The notes below the pieces were generated by a model. That model was not told the origin of the DNA. It saw nothing but the letters and a program-made list of their open reading frames with translations, and made no database searches. The translations under genes and the position numbers were made by a program. 64,000 nucleotides of DNA, taken from contig NZ_LMEA01000011.1 in the NCBI RefSeq assembly GCF_001425235.1, positions 865,523 to 929,522 on the forward strand, given 5' to 3'. Shown here one piece after another: positions 52,290-61,551 of the stretch (its first letter is position 1; every line of letters begins with the position of its first letter). This DNA is from Devosia sp. Root413D1 (GTDB taxonomy: Bacteria > Pseudomonadota > Alphaproteobacteria > Rhizobiales > Devosiaceae).

Positions 52290-55200
52290 ATGAACCGCTT
52301 TCCGGCAATGCATGGCGTGCAGGGCAAACGCCTGCATGGCCTGACGCGAACGCTCCTCGTTTCCATCGCGTCGCTGGCGATCCTCGCCGCTGGCCCCCTC
52401 GGCACCAGCACCGCCTTCGCCGCCGGCGGCGAAGGTGGCAGCGGCGCGGCCGGGGGCGTGGATTCCAATACCGGCGCGGGCGGGGCCGGCGGTAATGGCG
52501 ACTTGATGTCCGAAGCCGGCGGTGGTGGTGCAGGCCAGACTGGCGGCGCCGGCGGCGACATGATCGGTTTCCCGGGCAATGCCGGTGCTGGCGGACTGGC
52601 GCCGGCACCGGGCACGTTCGTCGGCGGCGATGGCGGCAACGGCACGTCCAGCGGCGGTGGTGGCGGCGGAGCCCACGGCTTTGTCGGCGCCGATTTCAGT
52701 ACGTTGACCGGACCGGCCCAGGGTGGTGACGGTGGCGACGGCGCCAGCGGCGGCGCCGGCGGCTATGGCGTGGTCATCACCGGGACGGGGAACCTGGGCA
52801 ACACCGGTCAGACCGCCACCGGCGGCAACGGCGGCAATGGCGGCAGCGCGTTCCTTTCGGCCGGCGGCGGTGGAAGCGGCGGCACCGGCATGGTGTTCAG
52901 CAATGCGGCTGGAGCGACTGCGAACATCAATGCCATAGTGACGGGCGGCAATGGCGGTGATGGCGGATATACGCAGTTTGCGCAGGGCCCCGGCGGCGCG
53001 GGCGGCGCCGGCGTGGTGTCGCTGAACGGCGGTACCATCACCACCAGCGCGGCGGTCAGCGGCGGCAATGGTGGCAACGACGCCATTGGCGGCGCCGGCA
53101 TCATCTTCGGCGGCACCGGCACGCTCACCACCGGGGCATCCACCACCGGCGGCAACGGCGCCAGCGCCATCGTCGTCACCGGAGCGGCGAACCTCATCGC
53201 CGGCGGCACGGTGACCGGCGGCTTTGGCGCCGCCGGCGTTTCCTTCGGCAGCACCGGCACCTTCACCATCACCGGCACGGTGACCGGCGGCGCCAACGGC
53301 GCCGGCGCCAATGTCACGACCGCCACCACGACCACCATCAACGGCGCCCTCACCGGCGGCGTCGGCAATGCCGGCGGCGTCGGTGAGGACTTCGGCCTTG
53401 GCGGCGAGGCAGGCGCCAGCGGCCTGGTGCAGGGCGCCGGTGGTACCGTGAACGTCAACGCCGCCACAACCGGCGGCAATGGCGGCGCAGGCAGTGGCGG
53501 CTACGTCATCGGCGGCAGCGGCGGCGGCGGTGGCGCCGCCATCGTGCTCAGCAATGGCGGCACGGTGAACGTCGATGCGGCCGTCACTGGCGGGCAAGGT
53601 GGCGCGGGCGGCCTTTCGAGCTTCACCGGCGGCGGCGGCGGCGGCGGCGGCGCTGCCATCTTGCTCAGCAATAGCGGCACGGTGAACGTCGATGCGGCCG
53701 TCACTGGCGGGCAAGGCGGCGCCGGCGGCCCTGCGATCACCGGCGGCAGCGGCGGCGGCGGTGGCGCCGCCATCGTGCTCAGCAATGGCGGCACGGTGAA
53801 CGTCGACGCGGCCGTCACTGGCGGGCAAGGCGGCGCCGGCGGCGCTGCGGACTACGACGGCGGCAGCGGCGGCGGCGGCGGCGCTGCCATCGTGCTCAGC
53901 AATGGCGGCACGGTGAACGTCAATGCGGCCGTCACTGGCGGGCAAGGCGGCGCGGGCGGCCTTTCTAGCTTCGGTGTTGGCAGCCCCGGCGCCGGTGGCG
54001 CCGGCATCTCGGGCGCCGGCATCGACATCGCGATGACCACCCCCGGCAGCGTCGCGAGTGGCGGAGGCGGCACCAACGCCATCACCTTCACCGGTGGCAG
54101 CAACAGCATCACCGGCACTGGCGGCACCATTGCCGGCGCGGTCCGGGTCGATACCGGCGCAAGTCTCGACATCGATGGTGGCATGCTCAGCCTGACGAGC
54201 GCCATCAGCGATATCCAGCTCGGCGGCACGCTGAACCTTTCGGGCAATGTCACCACCAGCGACATCGCGCAGATCACCACCACCGGGTCGGAGATCCACT
54301 ACGCCAACGGTGCTGTGGTCGCGAGCGCCATCGTGCTCAACAGCAACGACACCACCCTCGACGTCGATACCGGCGATGCCGCCGAGCAGTCCGGCAATAT
54401 CACCGAGACCGGCGGGGCCCGACCGATCGAAAAGACCGGCGGCGGCACGCTGGTGCTTTCGGGCAGCAACACCTATACCGGCGCCACCACTGTCAGCGGC
54501 GGCACGCTCGAGCTGCAGAACGGCGCCGCCATCTCCAATACCGGCGCGGTGGTCCTCGACAACACCGCCGGCGTCAACCTGGTGGTGACCGACAGTGAGA
54601 CCATCGGCTCGCTCTCCGGCGGCGGCGCCAGCGGCGGCAATGTAGAGGTCGCGCTGGGCCAGACGCTTTCGACGGGCGGCGCCAATACTTCCACTACGTT
54701 CGCGGGAGTCATCTCCGGCAGCGGCGGGCTCACCAAAGCGGGTTCCGGCACGTTCATCCTGTCGGGCAGCAACAGCTATGGCGGCATCACCACCGTTGCA
54801 GCCGGCGTGCTCGATGTCACCGGCTCGCTCACCGGCACATCGCAGCTTGATATCACCGGCGGCAGCTTCATCGGCTACGGCACGTCGATCTCCGACACCG
54901 CCGCGGTCAATGTCTCGGGCAGCGGCCTCTTCGACCTGCGCGGCAGCGAAACCATCGGCGCGCTAACCAATAACAGCGTCGTTTCGCTCGGCGGGAACAA
55001 CCTCACTGGCGATGTGCTGACCACCGGCGTGCTGTCGGGCACCGGCACGGTGAACCTCGACATTAACCTCCAGACCGGCGCCACCGACCGGCTGCACGTC
55101 GCTTCGGTCGCAGCCGGCGCCAGCACCACTTACGCCTTCGACAATCTGGGCGGCGCCTGGCTGATCCCCGACGTACTGGTGGTCCAGAATGACGCCGCCA

Positions 55201-56303
55201 GCTATGACGGCGCGTTCAGCTCCACCGGCCTGCCGCCGGCCGGCCTCGTCAGCTTCAGCCTGATCGACAATGGCGGTGATCTCTACGTCCACGCCGAAGC
55301 CGACCTCGGCGTATTGGGCGGCATCACCGATGCGGTGACGCTGGCGCAGTCGACCATCGGCGCCATGCTCGATCATGCCCCGGGCCGCGACGGCAGGACG
55401 CTTATCGGCAACGTCCCCGGCAGCGATTGCGGCGTCGGCGCCTGGCAGCGCGGCCTTGGCGGCAGTGCTTCGGCGACGGGCGAAACCTTCACCGACAGCG
55501 GCTCTTCCGCTGGCTCTTCGACGGTTGGCCTCAGCTTCGGCGGCGGCCAGTTCGGCGTCGATGTCGCCTGCGCCGATGTCGGCAGTTCCGGCATCGACGT
55601 AGCGTTGGGCGCGTTCGGCGGCTTTGTCGCCGGCTCCACCACCCAGTCGATCGACGGCATCGTGCCATCGACCACCGGGGCCAGCTTCCAGCAGGGTTCC
55701 GGGGGCATCTATGCGGCCATCGCCAAGGATCAGTTCGCCGCCGAGCTGCAGGCCCGCTACGACGCCACCGACTTCGTGTTCAACAACACCAACGCCAGCT
55801 ACGGCCTGGTCGATGCCGACCTCCACACCGATCGCTACACGCTCAGCGGCTCGGCGAGCTACGCGATATCACTGGGCGAGGTGGACCTGACCCCGCGGGC
55901 CGGCTTCTCGATCAGCCAAACCACCGCCTCGGTGCTCGAATTCCAGAATGGCGAGACCCTCGCCCCCGATGCCGCGTTGAGCCTCGTGGGCTTCATCGGC
56001 GGCACTTTGAGCAAGACCTTCCTGCTCGAGGATCAGCTCACCGCGGTCACCCCGTTCCTCACCGGCACGCTCTACAACGACTTTGCCGATGGCCCGACCT
56101 CGGTGTTTACCGACCAGGTCGGCAACGAACTGAACCTCGTGTCGGAAAACCAGGGGCTGGTCGGGGAAGCGAGCCTCGGCATCGGTGTCTCGCGGCCCTT
56201 CGGCGACAACGCGCAGTTCGACGCCTCCCTAACCCTCAACACCCGCTTCTCCGACCAGCTCGAGGGGTACGGGCTGGCGGCGAAAGCGCGGCTGCAGTTC
56301 TGA
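52290..56303 (+). CDS. Giant Gly-rich autotransporter
   Basis: 1337 aa. A long signal region ends near S-T-A-F-A-A; then about 550 residues of Gly-Gly-Ala/Asn repeats reminiscent of mycobacterial PE_PGRS texture, including several near-identical 38-39-residue units (A-A-I-V-L-S-N-G-G-T-V-N-V-D-A-A). Two passenger-associated repeats follow (K-T-G-G-G-T-L-V-L-S-G-S-N-T-Y and K-A-G-S-G-T-F-I-L-S-G-S-N-S-Y). The C-terminal beta-barrel (about 1050-1337: W-Q-R-G-L-G-G...) ends L-Q-F. It is a surface-displayed or released type V protein. The start at ATG 52290 follows GGGGG. Confidence 0.88.
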   Translation: MNRFPAMHGVQGKRLHGLTRTLLVSIASLAILAAGPLGTSTAFAAGGEGGSGAAGGVDSNTGAGGAGGNGDLMSEAGGGGAGQTGGAGGDMIGFPGNAGAGGLAPAPGTFVGGDGGNGTSSGGGGGGAHGFVGADFSTLTGPAQGGDGGDGASGGAGGYGVVITGTGNLGNTGQTATGGNGGNGGSAFLSAGGGGSGGTGMVFSNAAGATANINAIVTGGNGGDGGYTQFAQGPGGAGGAGVVSLNGGTITTSAAVSGGNGGNDAIGGAGIIFGGTGTLTTGASTTGGNGASAIVVTGAANLIAGGTVTGGFGAAGVSFGSTGTFTITGTVTGGANGAGANVTTATTTTINGALTGGVGNAGGVGEDFGLGGEAGASGLVQGAGGTVNVNAATTGGNGGAGSGGYVIGGSGGGGGAAIVLSNGGTVNVDAAVTGGQGGAGGLSSFTGGGGGGGGAAILLSNSGTVNVDAAVTGGQGGAGGPAITGGSGGGGGAAIVLSNGGTVNVDAAVTGGQGGAGGAADYDGGSGGGGGAAIVLSNGGTVNVNAAVTGGQGGAGGLSSFGVGSPGAGGAGISGAGIDIAMTTPGSVASGGGGTNAITFTGGSNSITGTGGTIAGAVRVDTGASLDIDGGMLSLTSAISDIQLGGTLNLSGNVTTSDIAQITTTGSEIHYANGAVVASAIVLNSNDTTLDVDTGDAAEQSGNITETGGARPIEKTGGGTLVLSGSNTYTGATTVSGGTLELQNGAAISNTGAVVLDNTAGVNLVVTDSETIGSLSGGGASGGNVEVALGQTLSTGGANTSTTFAGVISGSGGLTKAGSGTFILSGSNSYGGITTVAAGVLDVTGSLTGTSQLDITGGSFIGYGTSISDTAAVNVSGSGLFDLRGSETIGALTNNSVVSLGGNNLTGDVLTTGVLSGTGTVNLDINLQTGATDRLHVASVAAGASTTYAFDNLGGAWLIPDVLVVQNDAASYDGAFSSTGLPPAGLVSFSLIDNGGDLYVHAEADLGVLGGITDAVTLAQSTIGAMLDHAPGRDGRTLIGNVPGSDCGVGAWQRGLGGSASATGETFTDSGSSAGSSTVGLSFGGGQFGVDVACADVGSSGIDVALGAFGGFVAGSTTQSIDGIVPSTTGASFQQGSGGIYAAIAKDQFAAELQARYDATDFVFNNTNASYGLVDADLHTDRYTLSGSASYAISLGEVDLTPRAGFSISQTTASVLEFQNGETLAPDAALSLVGFIGGTLSKTFLLEDQLTAVTPFLTGTLYNDFADGPTSVFTDQVGNELNLVSENQGLVGEASLGIGVSRPFGDNAQFDASLTLNTRFSDQLEGYGLAAKARLQF
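53431..53975 (+). repeat. Tandem internal repeats of the Gly-rich autotransporter
   Basis: At least four units of about 114-117 bases beginning near 53530, 53648, 53762 and 53879, each containing GCTCAGCAAT(G/A)GCGGCACGG then TGAACGTC(G/A)A(T/C)GCGGCCGTCACTGGCGGGC. They are nearly identical at DNA level; a diverged fifth unit precedes them. Length change by slippage is likely here. Confidence 0.85.
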
Positions 56304-56308
56304 CCGGC

Positions 56309-56845
56309 GTGGCGAGACACGTGCATTCTTCCCGCTTGCTTGGCGGTCTGCTGCTGCTTGCTCTCGTCACGGGGCCTGTCAGCGCGCAGGACGCGCCGGT
56401 GGCCGCCGAACCGCTGCAGATCGGTCCCGCCAACGACAGCCCGCAGCCATGGGCCATCAACTGCTCCAACGAGGTCGGCCGCGACACCATCGTCTGCACC
56501 ATGACGCAGGCGCTGGTCGCGCGAGACAGCAACCAGCGCATCATAGCGGCGACGATCTACCGGCCCAGTCCCGACGCGGCAGCGCTGCTGCGCATCAACC
56601 TGCCGCACGGCATCCTGCTGCAGCAAGGCGTCGACGTATCGATCGATGCCGGCGCCCCCACCCGGGTGCCCATCACCATTGCCGACCAGAACGGCAGCTA
56701 TGCCACGCTCGAGCTCACGGCCGACCTGCTGGTGGCGCTGCAGGGCGGCGGCCTCGTCACCTTCGGGGTCAAGGCGGCCAACGGCGAAGCGGTTGGCTTC
56801 CAGCTCTCCCTCAAGGGCTTCACCTCGGCCTTCGCGAAACTCTGA
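56309..56845 (+). CDS. Invasion-associated locus B (IalB) family protein
   Basis: 178 aa with signal peptide ending P-V-S-A before Q. Conserved marks: W-A-I-N-C-S, D-T-I-V-C-T-M-T-Q-A-L, L-R-I-N-L-P-H-G-I-L-L-Q-Q-G-V, and F-x-L-S-L-K-G-F-T-S-A near the end. IalB proteins are small periplasmic/outer-membrane proteins of alphaproteobacteria; Bartonella IalB aids erythrocyte entry, elsewhere the role is unclear. GTG 56309 starts five bases after the autotransporter stop, so it is probably co-transcribed. Confidence 0.87.
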   Translation: MARHVHSSRLLGGLLLLALVTGPVSAQDAPVAAEPLQIGPANDSPQPWAINCSNEVGRDTIVCTMTQALVARDSNQRIIAATIYRPSPDAAALLRINLPHGILLQQGVDVSIDAGAPTRVPITIADQNGSYATLELTADLLVALQGGGLVTFGVKAANGEAVGFQLSLKGFTSAFAKL

Positions 56846-56878
56846 AGCCGTCCCGGCTCGCCGGGCAGCCCTCCACCC

Positions 56879-57151
56879 CTACCGCTCCGGCAACCCCGCA
56901 CCGACCATCGCCGCGATAACCCGCGCGCTCGCCGCCACGAACACCGGGCTTGCCCCCGTCGTCGGCGGCGCAACGTTGGCGGCGGTGGTGCCGGGGCGGA
57001 GGGTCAGGGCCTTGGTCAGGGTCGCTTCGGCTTCGGCCTGGCGGCCGAGGCGCTGGTAGGCGGCGGCCAGCAGCATCATCGGGCGGCCCGAGGCCGGGGT
57101 GATGGCGATGGAGCGCTGCAGCCAGTCGATGGCGGCGGCGTCGCGATCCCG
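56879..57151 (-). pseudogene. C-terminal remnant of a TPR protein
   Basis: Minus-strand frame: D-W-L-Q-R-S-I-A-I-T-P-A-S-G-R-P-M-M-L-L-A-A-A-Y-type helix pair, then L-G-R-Q-A-E-A-E-A-T-L and a tail ending L-P-E-R. This is the TPR end seen in CadC-like or adenylate-cyclase-linked proteins. The frame is cut at about 57151, where plus-strand autotransporter sequence begins. Confidence 0.6.
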
Positions 57152-57309
57152 AGGGCACGACGACCACCGGGCTCGAAGGCCGCGTCCAGGCCGGCGTCCG
57201 GCTCAACGTCAGCCCCAGCGCCGCGATCAATCTCGGCGGCGAGTTGGGCGGGCTCGGCTCGGAACAGCGCAGCTGGTCGCTCAATGCCGGGGTCAGCGGC
57301 GGCTTCTAG
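57148..57309 (+). pseudogene. C-terminal remnant of an autotransporter barrel
   Basis: Plus-strand frame: G-L-E-G-R-V-Q-A-G-V-R-L-N-V-S-P-S-A-A-I, then S-W-S-L-N-A-G-V-S-G-G-F and a stop. The alternating pattern and final Phe are the last two strands of an outer-membrane beta-barrel. No upstream part exists; it abuts the TPR remnant. Confidence 0.6.
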
Positions 57310-57323
57310 CCCGCCGCGGGCCC

Positions 57324-58370
57324 TCACGTCGCGAGCACTGGTCGGGTCGAGCCGCGCAGCATCACCTCGACCGGCACCACCATCTCGCGGAAGGGAAAGC
57401 TGCCGGTGTCGAGGCGATGGAACATCGCATTGGCCGCCGCTTCGCCCAGCCGAAACGCCGGTGCGGCGACCGTGGTGAGTTCGGGCGTCGAATAGCGCCC
57501 GAATTCGAGGCCGTTGAAGCCCGCCACCTGGATATCGCCGGGAACATTGCGGCCGACGCCCTGCAGGTAGCGCATCGCGGCAATGGCCATCTGGTCGTTG
57601 CCGCCGATGACCAGGTCAGGTTCGTCGCCCTTGGCCAGAAACGCCCCCAGCGCCGCCTGGCAAGCCTCAAAACCTTCATTCGCCGACTTGACCACGCTGA
57701 GGCGGACCTCGGGCCGGTTGGCGAGAATTTCGCGGATGCCGCCCTCGCGCCGCTGCATGGCGGCCCATTCCAGCGCTGGCACGAGGAACAGCACGTGTCG
57801 CACGTCGCCGGTGACGAGGGCGCGGGCCAGCTCACGCGCCCCGCCCCGGTCATCGAAATGGATCGAGGCCGCATCGCGCACCTCGTCCGGCACTTCTTCC
57901 TGCAGGATCACCAGCGGCTGGTTGGTGGCGGCGATCCGCTCCACCACCCGGCGGCGCGTCGCACGGGAGCCCGACAGCACCATGCAGAAGCCGTCGGTCT
58001 CGATATTGCGCAGGAACGACGCCTGCTCGACCTCGTCGGGGCCGACGCCGTGCAGGATCGTCGAGTAATCGAGCCGATGCAGCGCGGCGGTGAGGCCGGC
58101 CAGCATGGCGGCGGTCAGGGGGTCGGAGAGAAAGAACGGCGACGCATCGACCAGCACCACGCCGATAATCTGGCTGCGCTGCGTCCTGAGCCGCCGCGCC
58201 AGCGCGTGCGGGCGGTAGCCGAGCTCCTGCGCCACGCGCCGCACCCGCGCCGACAGCTCCGGCCCCACGGCGCCCGCCCGATTGTTGAGCACGTTCGAGA
58301 CGGTCATCGGCGTTGTCTGGGCCAGCCGCGCCACGTCCTTGAGCGTTACCGCCTTCTTGCTAGGGGGCAA
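57324..58370 (-). CDS. LacI family transcriptional regulator
   Basis: 348 aa. The headpiece is K-A-V-T-L-K-D-V-A-R-L-A-Q-T-T-P-M-T-V-S-N-V-L-N with the hinge helix R-P-H-A-L-A-R-R-L; the rest is a periplasmic-binding-type sugar-sensing domain ending in D-I-Q-V-A-G-F-N-G-L-E. The start is TTG 58370 with GGAGG four bases before it; no ATG fits. It is the last gene of the minus-strand sugar locus and its probable regulator. Confidence 0.92.
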   Translation of the reverse strand: MPPSKKAVTLKDVARLAQTTPMTVSNVLNNRAGAVGPELSARVRRVAQELGYRPHALARRLRTQRSQIIGVVLVDASPFFLSDPLTAAMLAGLTAALHRLDYSTILHGVGPDEVEQASFLRNIETDGFCMVLSGSRATRRRVVERIAATNQPLVILQEEVPDEVRDAASIHFDDRGGARELARALVTGDVRHVLFLVPALEWAAMQRREGGIREILANRPEVRLSVVKSANEGFEACQAALGAFLAKGDEPDLVIGGNDQMAIAAMRYLQGVGRNVPGDIQVAGFNGLEFGRYSTPELTTVAAPAFRLGEAAANAMFHRLDTGSFPFREMVVPVEVMLRGSTRPVLAT

Positions 58371-58437
58371 GTTTCCTCCGGGGGCATCAGAATCTGCCGT
58401 TTTGAGGCATATTATCCGCTTGAGCTGCCGATGTCTG

Positions 58438-59475
58438 TCAGCTCGCCCAGTCCTGCACCTCGCCGACGATGGCGATGTGCTGGCCCTGGTTGACCCGGGC
58501 GCCCCAGGCTTGTGCGGCGAGCCGCCCGGAGACACCTGCCCTGACCGGCCAGGCCGGCAGTTCCAGCCGCTGGAAATCGTGCAGATAGCCGATCGTCGCT
58601 CCGGCAGTAACAGCGTCGCCCGGCTTGCGGAGCGGCTCATAGTGGCCGTCGAACGGGGCGACGATGGTGCAGTTGCGGTTGACGATCGAGAGTTTCACCT
58701 GGGTGCCGTCGGCATGGTGATCGATCGGCTTGATGGTGCCACGCAACTGTTCCCAGTGGATGGCGGCGGCCCGGATGCCCTGCCGGCCATAGCGCACGCC
58801 GTCGGGATGGATCGAGCGGCCCCAGCCGAGCTCGGCGCCGATAGTGACCTTGCCCTGCCGTTCCGCTTCGCTGGTCAACAGGCCCGGTGTCTCGTTCTGG
58901 TAGACCAGCACCACCGGCGAGCCGAACCAGCGGGCCGATTGTTCGATCCTGAAACTCTGCTCGCGGTCGGCGATCGGGTGAAAGCTGGGGCCGAGCGCGA
59001 ACTGCGCCACCTCGCCCCCGGCATGCAGGTCCAGCACCACATGCACATGCGGCCAGATCGTGGTGCGGACGAAATCGGCGATGCGGTGGGTGATCCGCCC
59101 CAGGCTCGGCGTGCGGCCGGCATCGGCCACGAAGGCGCGGTTGAGGTTGACCCCGTCATCGTTGACCGAATCCCGCGCTCCGGCGCGGAACGCCGCAACG
59201 TTCAGCACCGGCACGAGGATAATGCGGCCGCGCACCTCGCGCATGTCGATCTCGCCGAGCAGGTGCTTGATGGCAATCGGCCCCTCATACTCGTTGCCAT
59301 GGGTCGAACCGAAGGCCACCAGCCCCCTGCCCGGCTGCGCCTCGGGGCCGATGAACACCGTGAGCGGCACCAGGTGGTCGCCCCAGATGCCATCATGCGG
59401 CAGCGCCACCCAATAGTCGCGGCGGCCCGGCGAGGTGAGATCGAGCTCGGCGACGTTGACGATGCGGCGGTCCAT
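58438..59475 (-). CDS. Succinylglutamate desuccinylase/aspartoacylase-like hydrolase
   Basis: 345 aa zinc amidohydrolase of the M14-like AspA/AstE group. Zinc ligands in G-S-T-H-G-N-E-Y-E-G (H-x2-E) and L-D-L-H-A-G-G; R-N near V-N-L-N-R-A-F; a C-terminal beta domain with biotinyl-like turns (P-F-D-G-H-Y-E-P-L-R-K-P-G-D-A-V). These enzymes cut N-acyl bonds. GAGGAG precedes the ATG. Its role in the sugar locus is unclear; perhaps it deacylates a modified substrate. Confidence 0.87.
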   Translation of the reverse strand: MDRRIVNVAELDLTSPGRRDYWVALPHDGIWGDHLVPLTVFIGPEAQPGRGLVAFGSTHGNEYEGPIAIKHLLGEIDMREVRGRIILVPVLNVAAFRAGARDSVNDDGVNLNRAFVADAGRTPSLGRITHRIADFVRTTIWPHVHVVLDLHAGGEVAQFALGPSFHPIADREQSFRIEQSARWFGSPVVLVYQNETPGLLTSEAERQGKVTIGAELGWGRSIHPDGVRYGRQGIRAAAIHWEQLRGTIKPIDHHADGTQVKLSIVNRNCTIVAPFDGHYEPLRKPGDAVTAGATIGYLHDFQRLELPAWPVRAGVSGRLAAQAWGARVNQGQHIAIVGEVQDWAS

Positions 59476-59485
59476 GCTTGTCTCC

Positions 59486-60658
59486 TCAGCGGGCGCGATG
59501 CGCGTCGATGAAATCGGTGTCGACCTCAATGCCGATGCCGACGCCATCCGGGATGGCGATGCAGCCCTCGGCATCGAGGCTCAGCGAGGTCGGCGCGATG
59601 CCTGCCGTCAGTGGGCTCTGGCTGACATTGAACTCGACGAAATGCGCCCGCGGCAAAGTCGCGATCAGCTGCAGGCTGTAGCCGGTCAACAGGTGCGTCA
59701 GCCAGGAGTGCGGCACGAGGTCAATGCCCGCCCGGTTGGCCAGCTGCGCCACCTGTTTCGCCACGCTCAGGCCGCCGCAGCGCGTCAGGTCGGGCTGGAT
59801 GACATCGACGCAGCCGCTCTCGATGAAGCGGGCAAACTCCCACACCGTCGAGACCTGCTCGCCCGCCGCCACCGGCACCGGGCTCGCGGCCCGCACCGCG
59901 GCATACTCGTCGAAATTCTCGGGGTGGATGAAATCCTCGACCCAGCGCACGTCATAGTCGCCGAGCCACTGGCAGAGCCTCTCGTTGTCGGCGCGGCTGC
60001 GCGGCTGCATGCGGTTCGGCGTCACCGTCGGATACCAGCCGGGGTCGACCATCAGGTAGCGGTCGGGCCCGAGCGCCTGCCGCGCGGCGGCCACCAGTTC
60101 GCGGTCTCGCCCCGGATCCTGGCCGAACACCCCCCAGCCGAACTTCACGGCGCGATAGCCCTTGTCGATATAGCCATTGGCGGCGTCGACCATGCCCTCG
60201 GGCGTCGAGCGGAACAGCGTCGAGGCATAGGCCATCACCTTGTCGCGCCGCCGCCCGCCGAGCAGTTCGGCCAGCGGCATGCCGGCGGCCTGCGCCCGGA
60301 TCGACCACAGGCAGTTATCGAGCGCCGAGATGCAGTGCATGGCGATGCCGCGCCGGCCGTAATAGGCGCTGCCGACATAGAGCTTGTCCCACAGCCGCTC
60401 GACATCGAGCGGGTTCTCGCCGACGAGCAGGCTCCCCAGCGTCTGGAAGCCGACCGTCGCCATGCCCTCGCCGGCAATGATGCTGACCGCTGCCGGGGCC
60501 AGCGTTTCGACATCCGACCAGCCGGTGAGGCCCTCGTCGGTGGTGACGCGGATCAGCAATTGCCAGTCGCCATTATCGGTGGCCTCGGCGCCGCTGGCCC
60601 CCGCGCCATAGGCGGCCGTGCCGCGCAACAGGATCGGTTCGACTTCGGTGATCTTCAT
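59486..60658 (-). CDS. Enolase-superfamily sugar-acid dehydratase
   Basis: 390 aa mandelate-racemase-type enzyme. Seen: capping N-terminus, R-A-V-K-F-G-W-G with the catalytic Lys, metal ligands in M-V-D-P-G-W, W-V-E-D-F-I and A-G-E-Q-V, D-V-I-Q-P-D-L-T-R-C-G-G, and catalytic His in L-V-P-H-S-W. Members dehydrate aldonic acids to 2-keto-3-deoxy acids. It is flanked by lactonase-like, aldolase-like and dehydrogenase genes, matching that step. The exact sugar acid cannot be read from sequence. Confidence 0.9.
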   Translation of the reverse strand: MKITEVEPILLRGTAAYGAGASGAEATDNGDWQLLIRVTTDEGLTGWSDVETLAPAAVSIIAGEGMATVGFQTLGSLLVGENPLDVERLWDKLYVGSAYYGRRGIAMHCISALDNCLWSIRAQAAGMPLAELLGGRRRDKVMAYASTLFRSTPEGMVDAANGYIDKGYRAVKFGWGVFGQDPGRDRELVAAARQALGPDRYLMVDPGWYPTVTPNRMQPRSRADNERLCQWLGDYDVRWVEDFIHPENFDEYAAVRAASPVPVAAGEQVSTVWEFARFIESGCVDVIQPDLTRCGGLSVAKQVAQLANRAGIDLVPHSWLTHLLTGYSLQLIATLPRAHFVEFNVSQSPLTAGIAPTSLSLDAEGCIAIPDGVGIGIEVDTDFIDAHRAR

Positions 60659-60683
60659 GTTCTGTCTCGCTTCAGCCTTGGGG

Positions 60684-61544
60684 TCACGACTTGAGGCCGC
60701 CGTGCCACCAATGCTCGAACGGGTTCGCGTAAAGGATTGAATCAATTGTCGTCTGGCTGATCCGTGGCAACCTCGTGCCCTCGACCTGCTCGTTGATGGC
60801 GTTGAGCCCATCGATCGATTCCCGCACCTCGGCGAACGGGAAATCGGTGCCCCAGAAGATCTTGTTGCGGTCGTTCACCCGGTATTCCTGCGCGGTGACC
60901 AGGGTGTTCCAGAACTGCCACGGCCGGTAGAACAGCGCCGACACTTCGGCATAGACATTGGGGCGCTTCCGGATGACCACGATGCACTCCTCGGCCCAGG
61001 GGTGCGCCATGTGCGCCATGATCATCTTAAGGTCCGGGTAGCGCGCCGCGATGTTGTCGACATCGAGCGGCCGGCCATACTCGATCGGCGCGTTCTCGGC
61101 GAAAGTCGTGCCCATATGCATGGTCAGCGGAATATTGCGCTTCACGCAGAACTCGTAGACCGGCACCATCCTGGGGTCGAGCAGCGACACGCCATTGTAG
61201 ATCGGCCCGAACTTGACGCCCTTGAGGCCCAGATCGTCGATGGCGTGCACCAGGAGGTCCATGTAGTCGGGCCGGCGCGGATCCATGGCGGCAAAGCCGA
61301 CGAACTTGTCGGGATATTTCTTCACCGCCGCCGCCGTCACCTCGTCATCGCCGTCGATGCCGGCGCTGTCGCCGTAGCGCAGCGAGAAGATGATGGCTTT
61401 GTCGACCTCCGACATCGCCCTGTAGACCGTGTCGGCATCGGCCAGCTGGCTCACCGAACCCGGCCGCGAGGTGGCGGTGCCGGTGGTCAGCAGCGGACGC
61501 ACATGCTCGGGGTTCCAGATATTGACGTGGCAATCGACGATCAT
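60684..61544 (-). CDS. Amidohydrolase (lactonase-like)
   Basis: 286 aa, amidohydrolase-2 (TIM-barrel) family. First metal strand D-C-H-V-N-I-W (H-x-N instead of the more usual H-x-H), then G-L-K-G-V-K-F-G-P, L-T-M-H-M-G, M-A-H-M-A-H-P-W and W-G-T-D-F-P-F. The family includes fuconolactonase and other sugar lactonases as well as decarboxylases. The locus suggests hydrolysis of the aldonolactone made by the SDR enzyme. Confidence 0.85.
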   Translation of the reverse strand: MIVDCHVNIWNPEHVRPLLTTGTATSRPGSVSQLADADTVYRAMSEVDKAIIFSLRYGDSAGIDGDDEVTAAAVKKYPDKFVGFAAMDPRRPDYMDLLVHAIDDLGLKGVKFGPIYNGVSLLDPRMVPVYEFCVKRNIPLTMHMGTTFAENAPIEYGRPLDVDNIAARYPDLKMIMAHMAHPWAEECIVVIRKRPNVYAEVSALFYRPWQFWNTLVTAQEYRVNDRNKIFWGTDFPFAEVRESIDGLNAINEQVEGTRLPRISQTTIDSILYANPFEHWWHGGLKS

Positions 61545-61551
61545 GGTGCCC

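Noticed and set aside
53431-53975. Considered a CRISPR-like array because of regular spacing
   Set aside because: Units are in frame, 114-117 bases long, contiguous and code for protein; there are no unique spacers and no cas genes.
52257-54299. A 680-aa Ala/Gly-rich minus-strand frame
   Set aside because: Antisense of the autotransporter Gly-rich repeats; the plus strand has the signal peptide and barrel.
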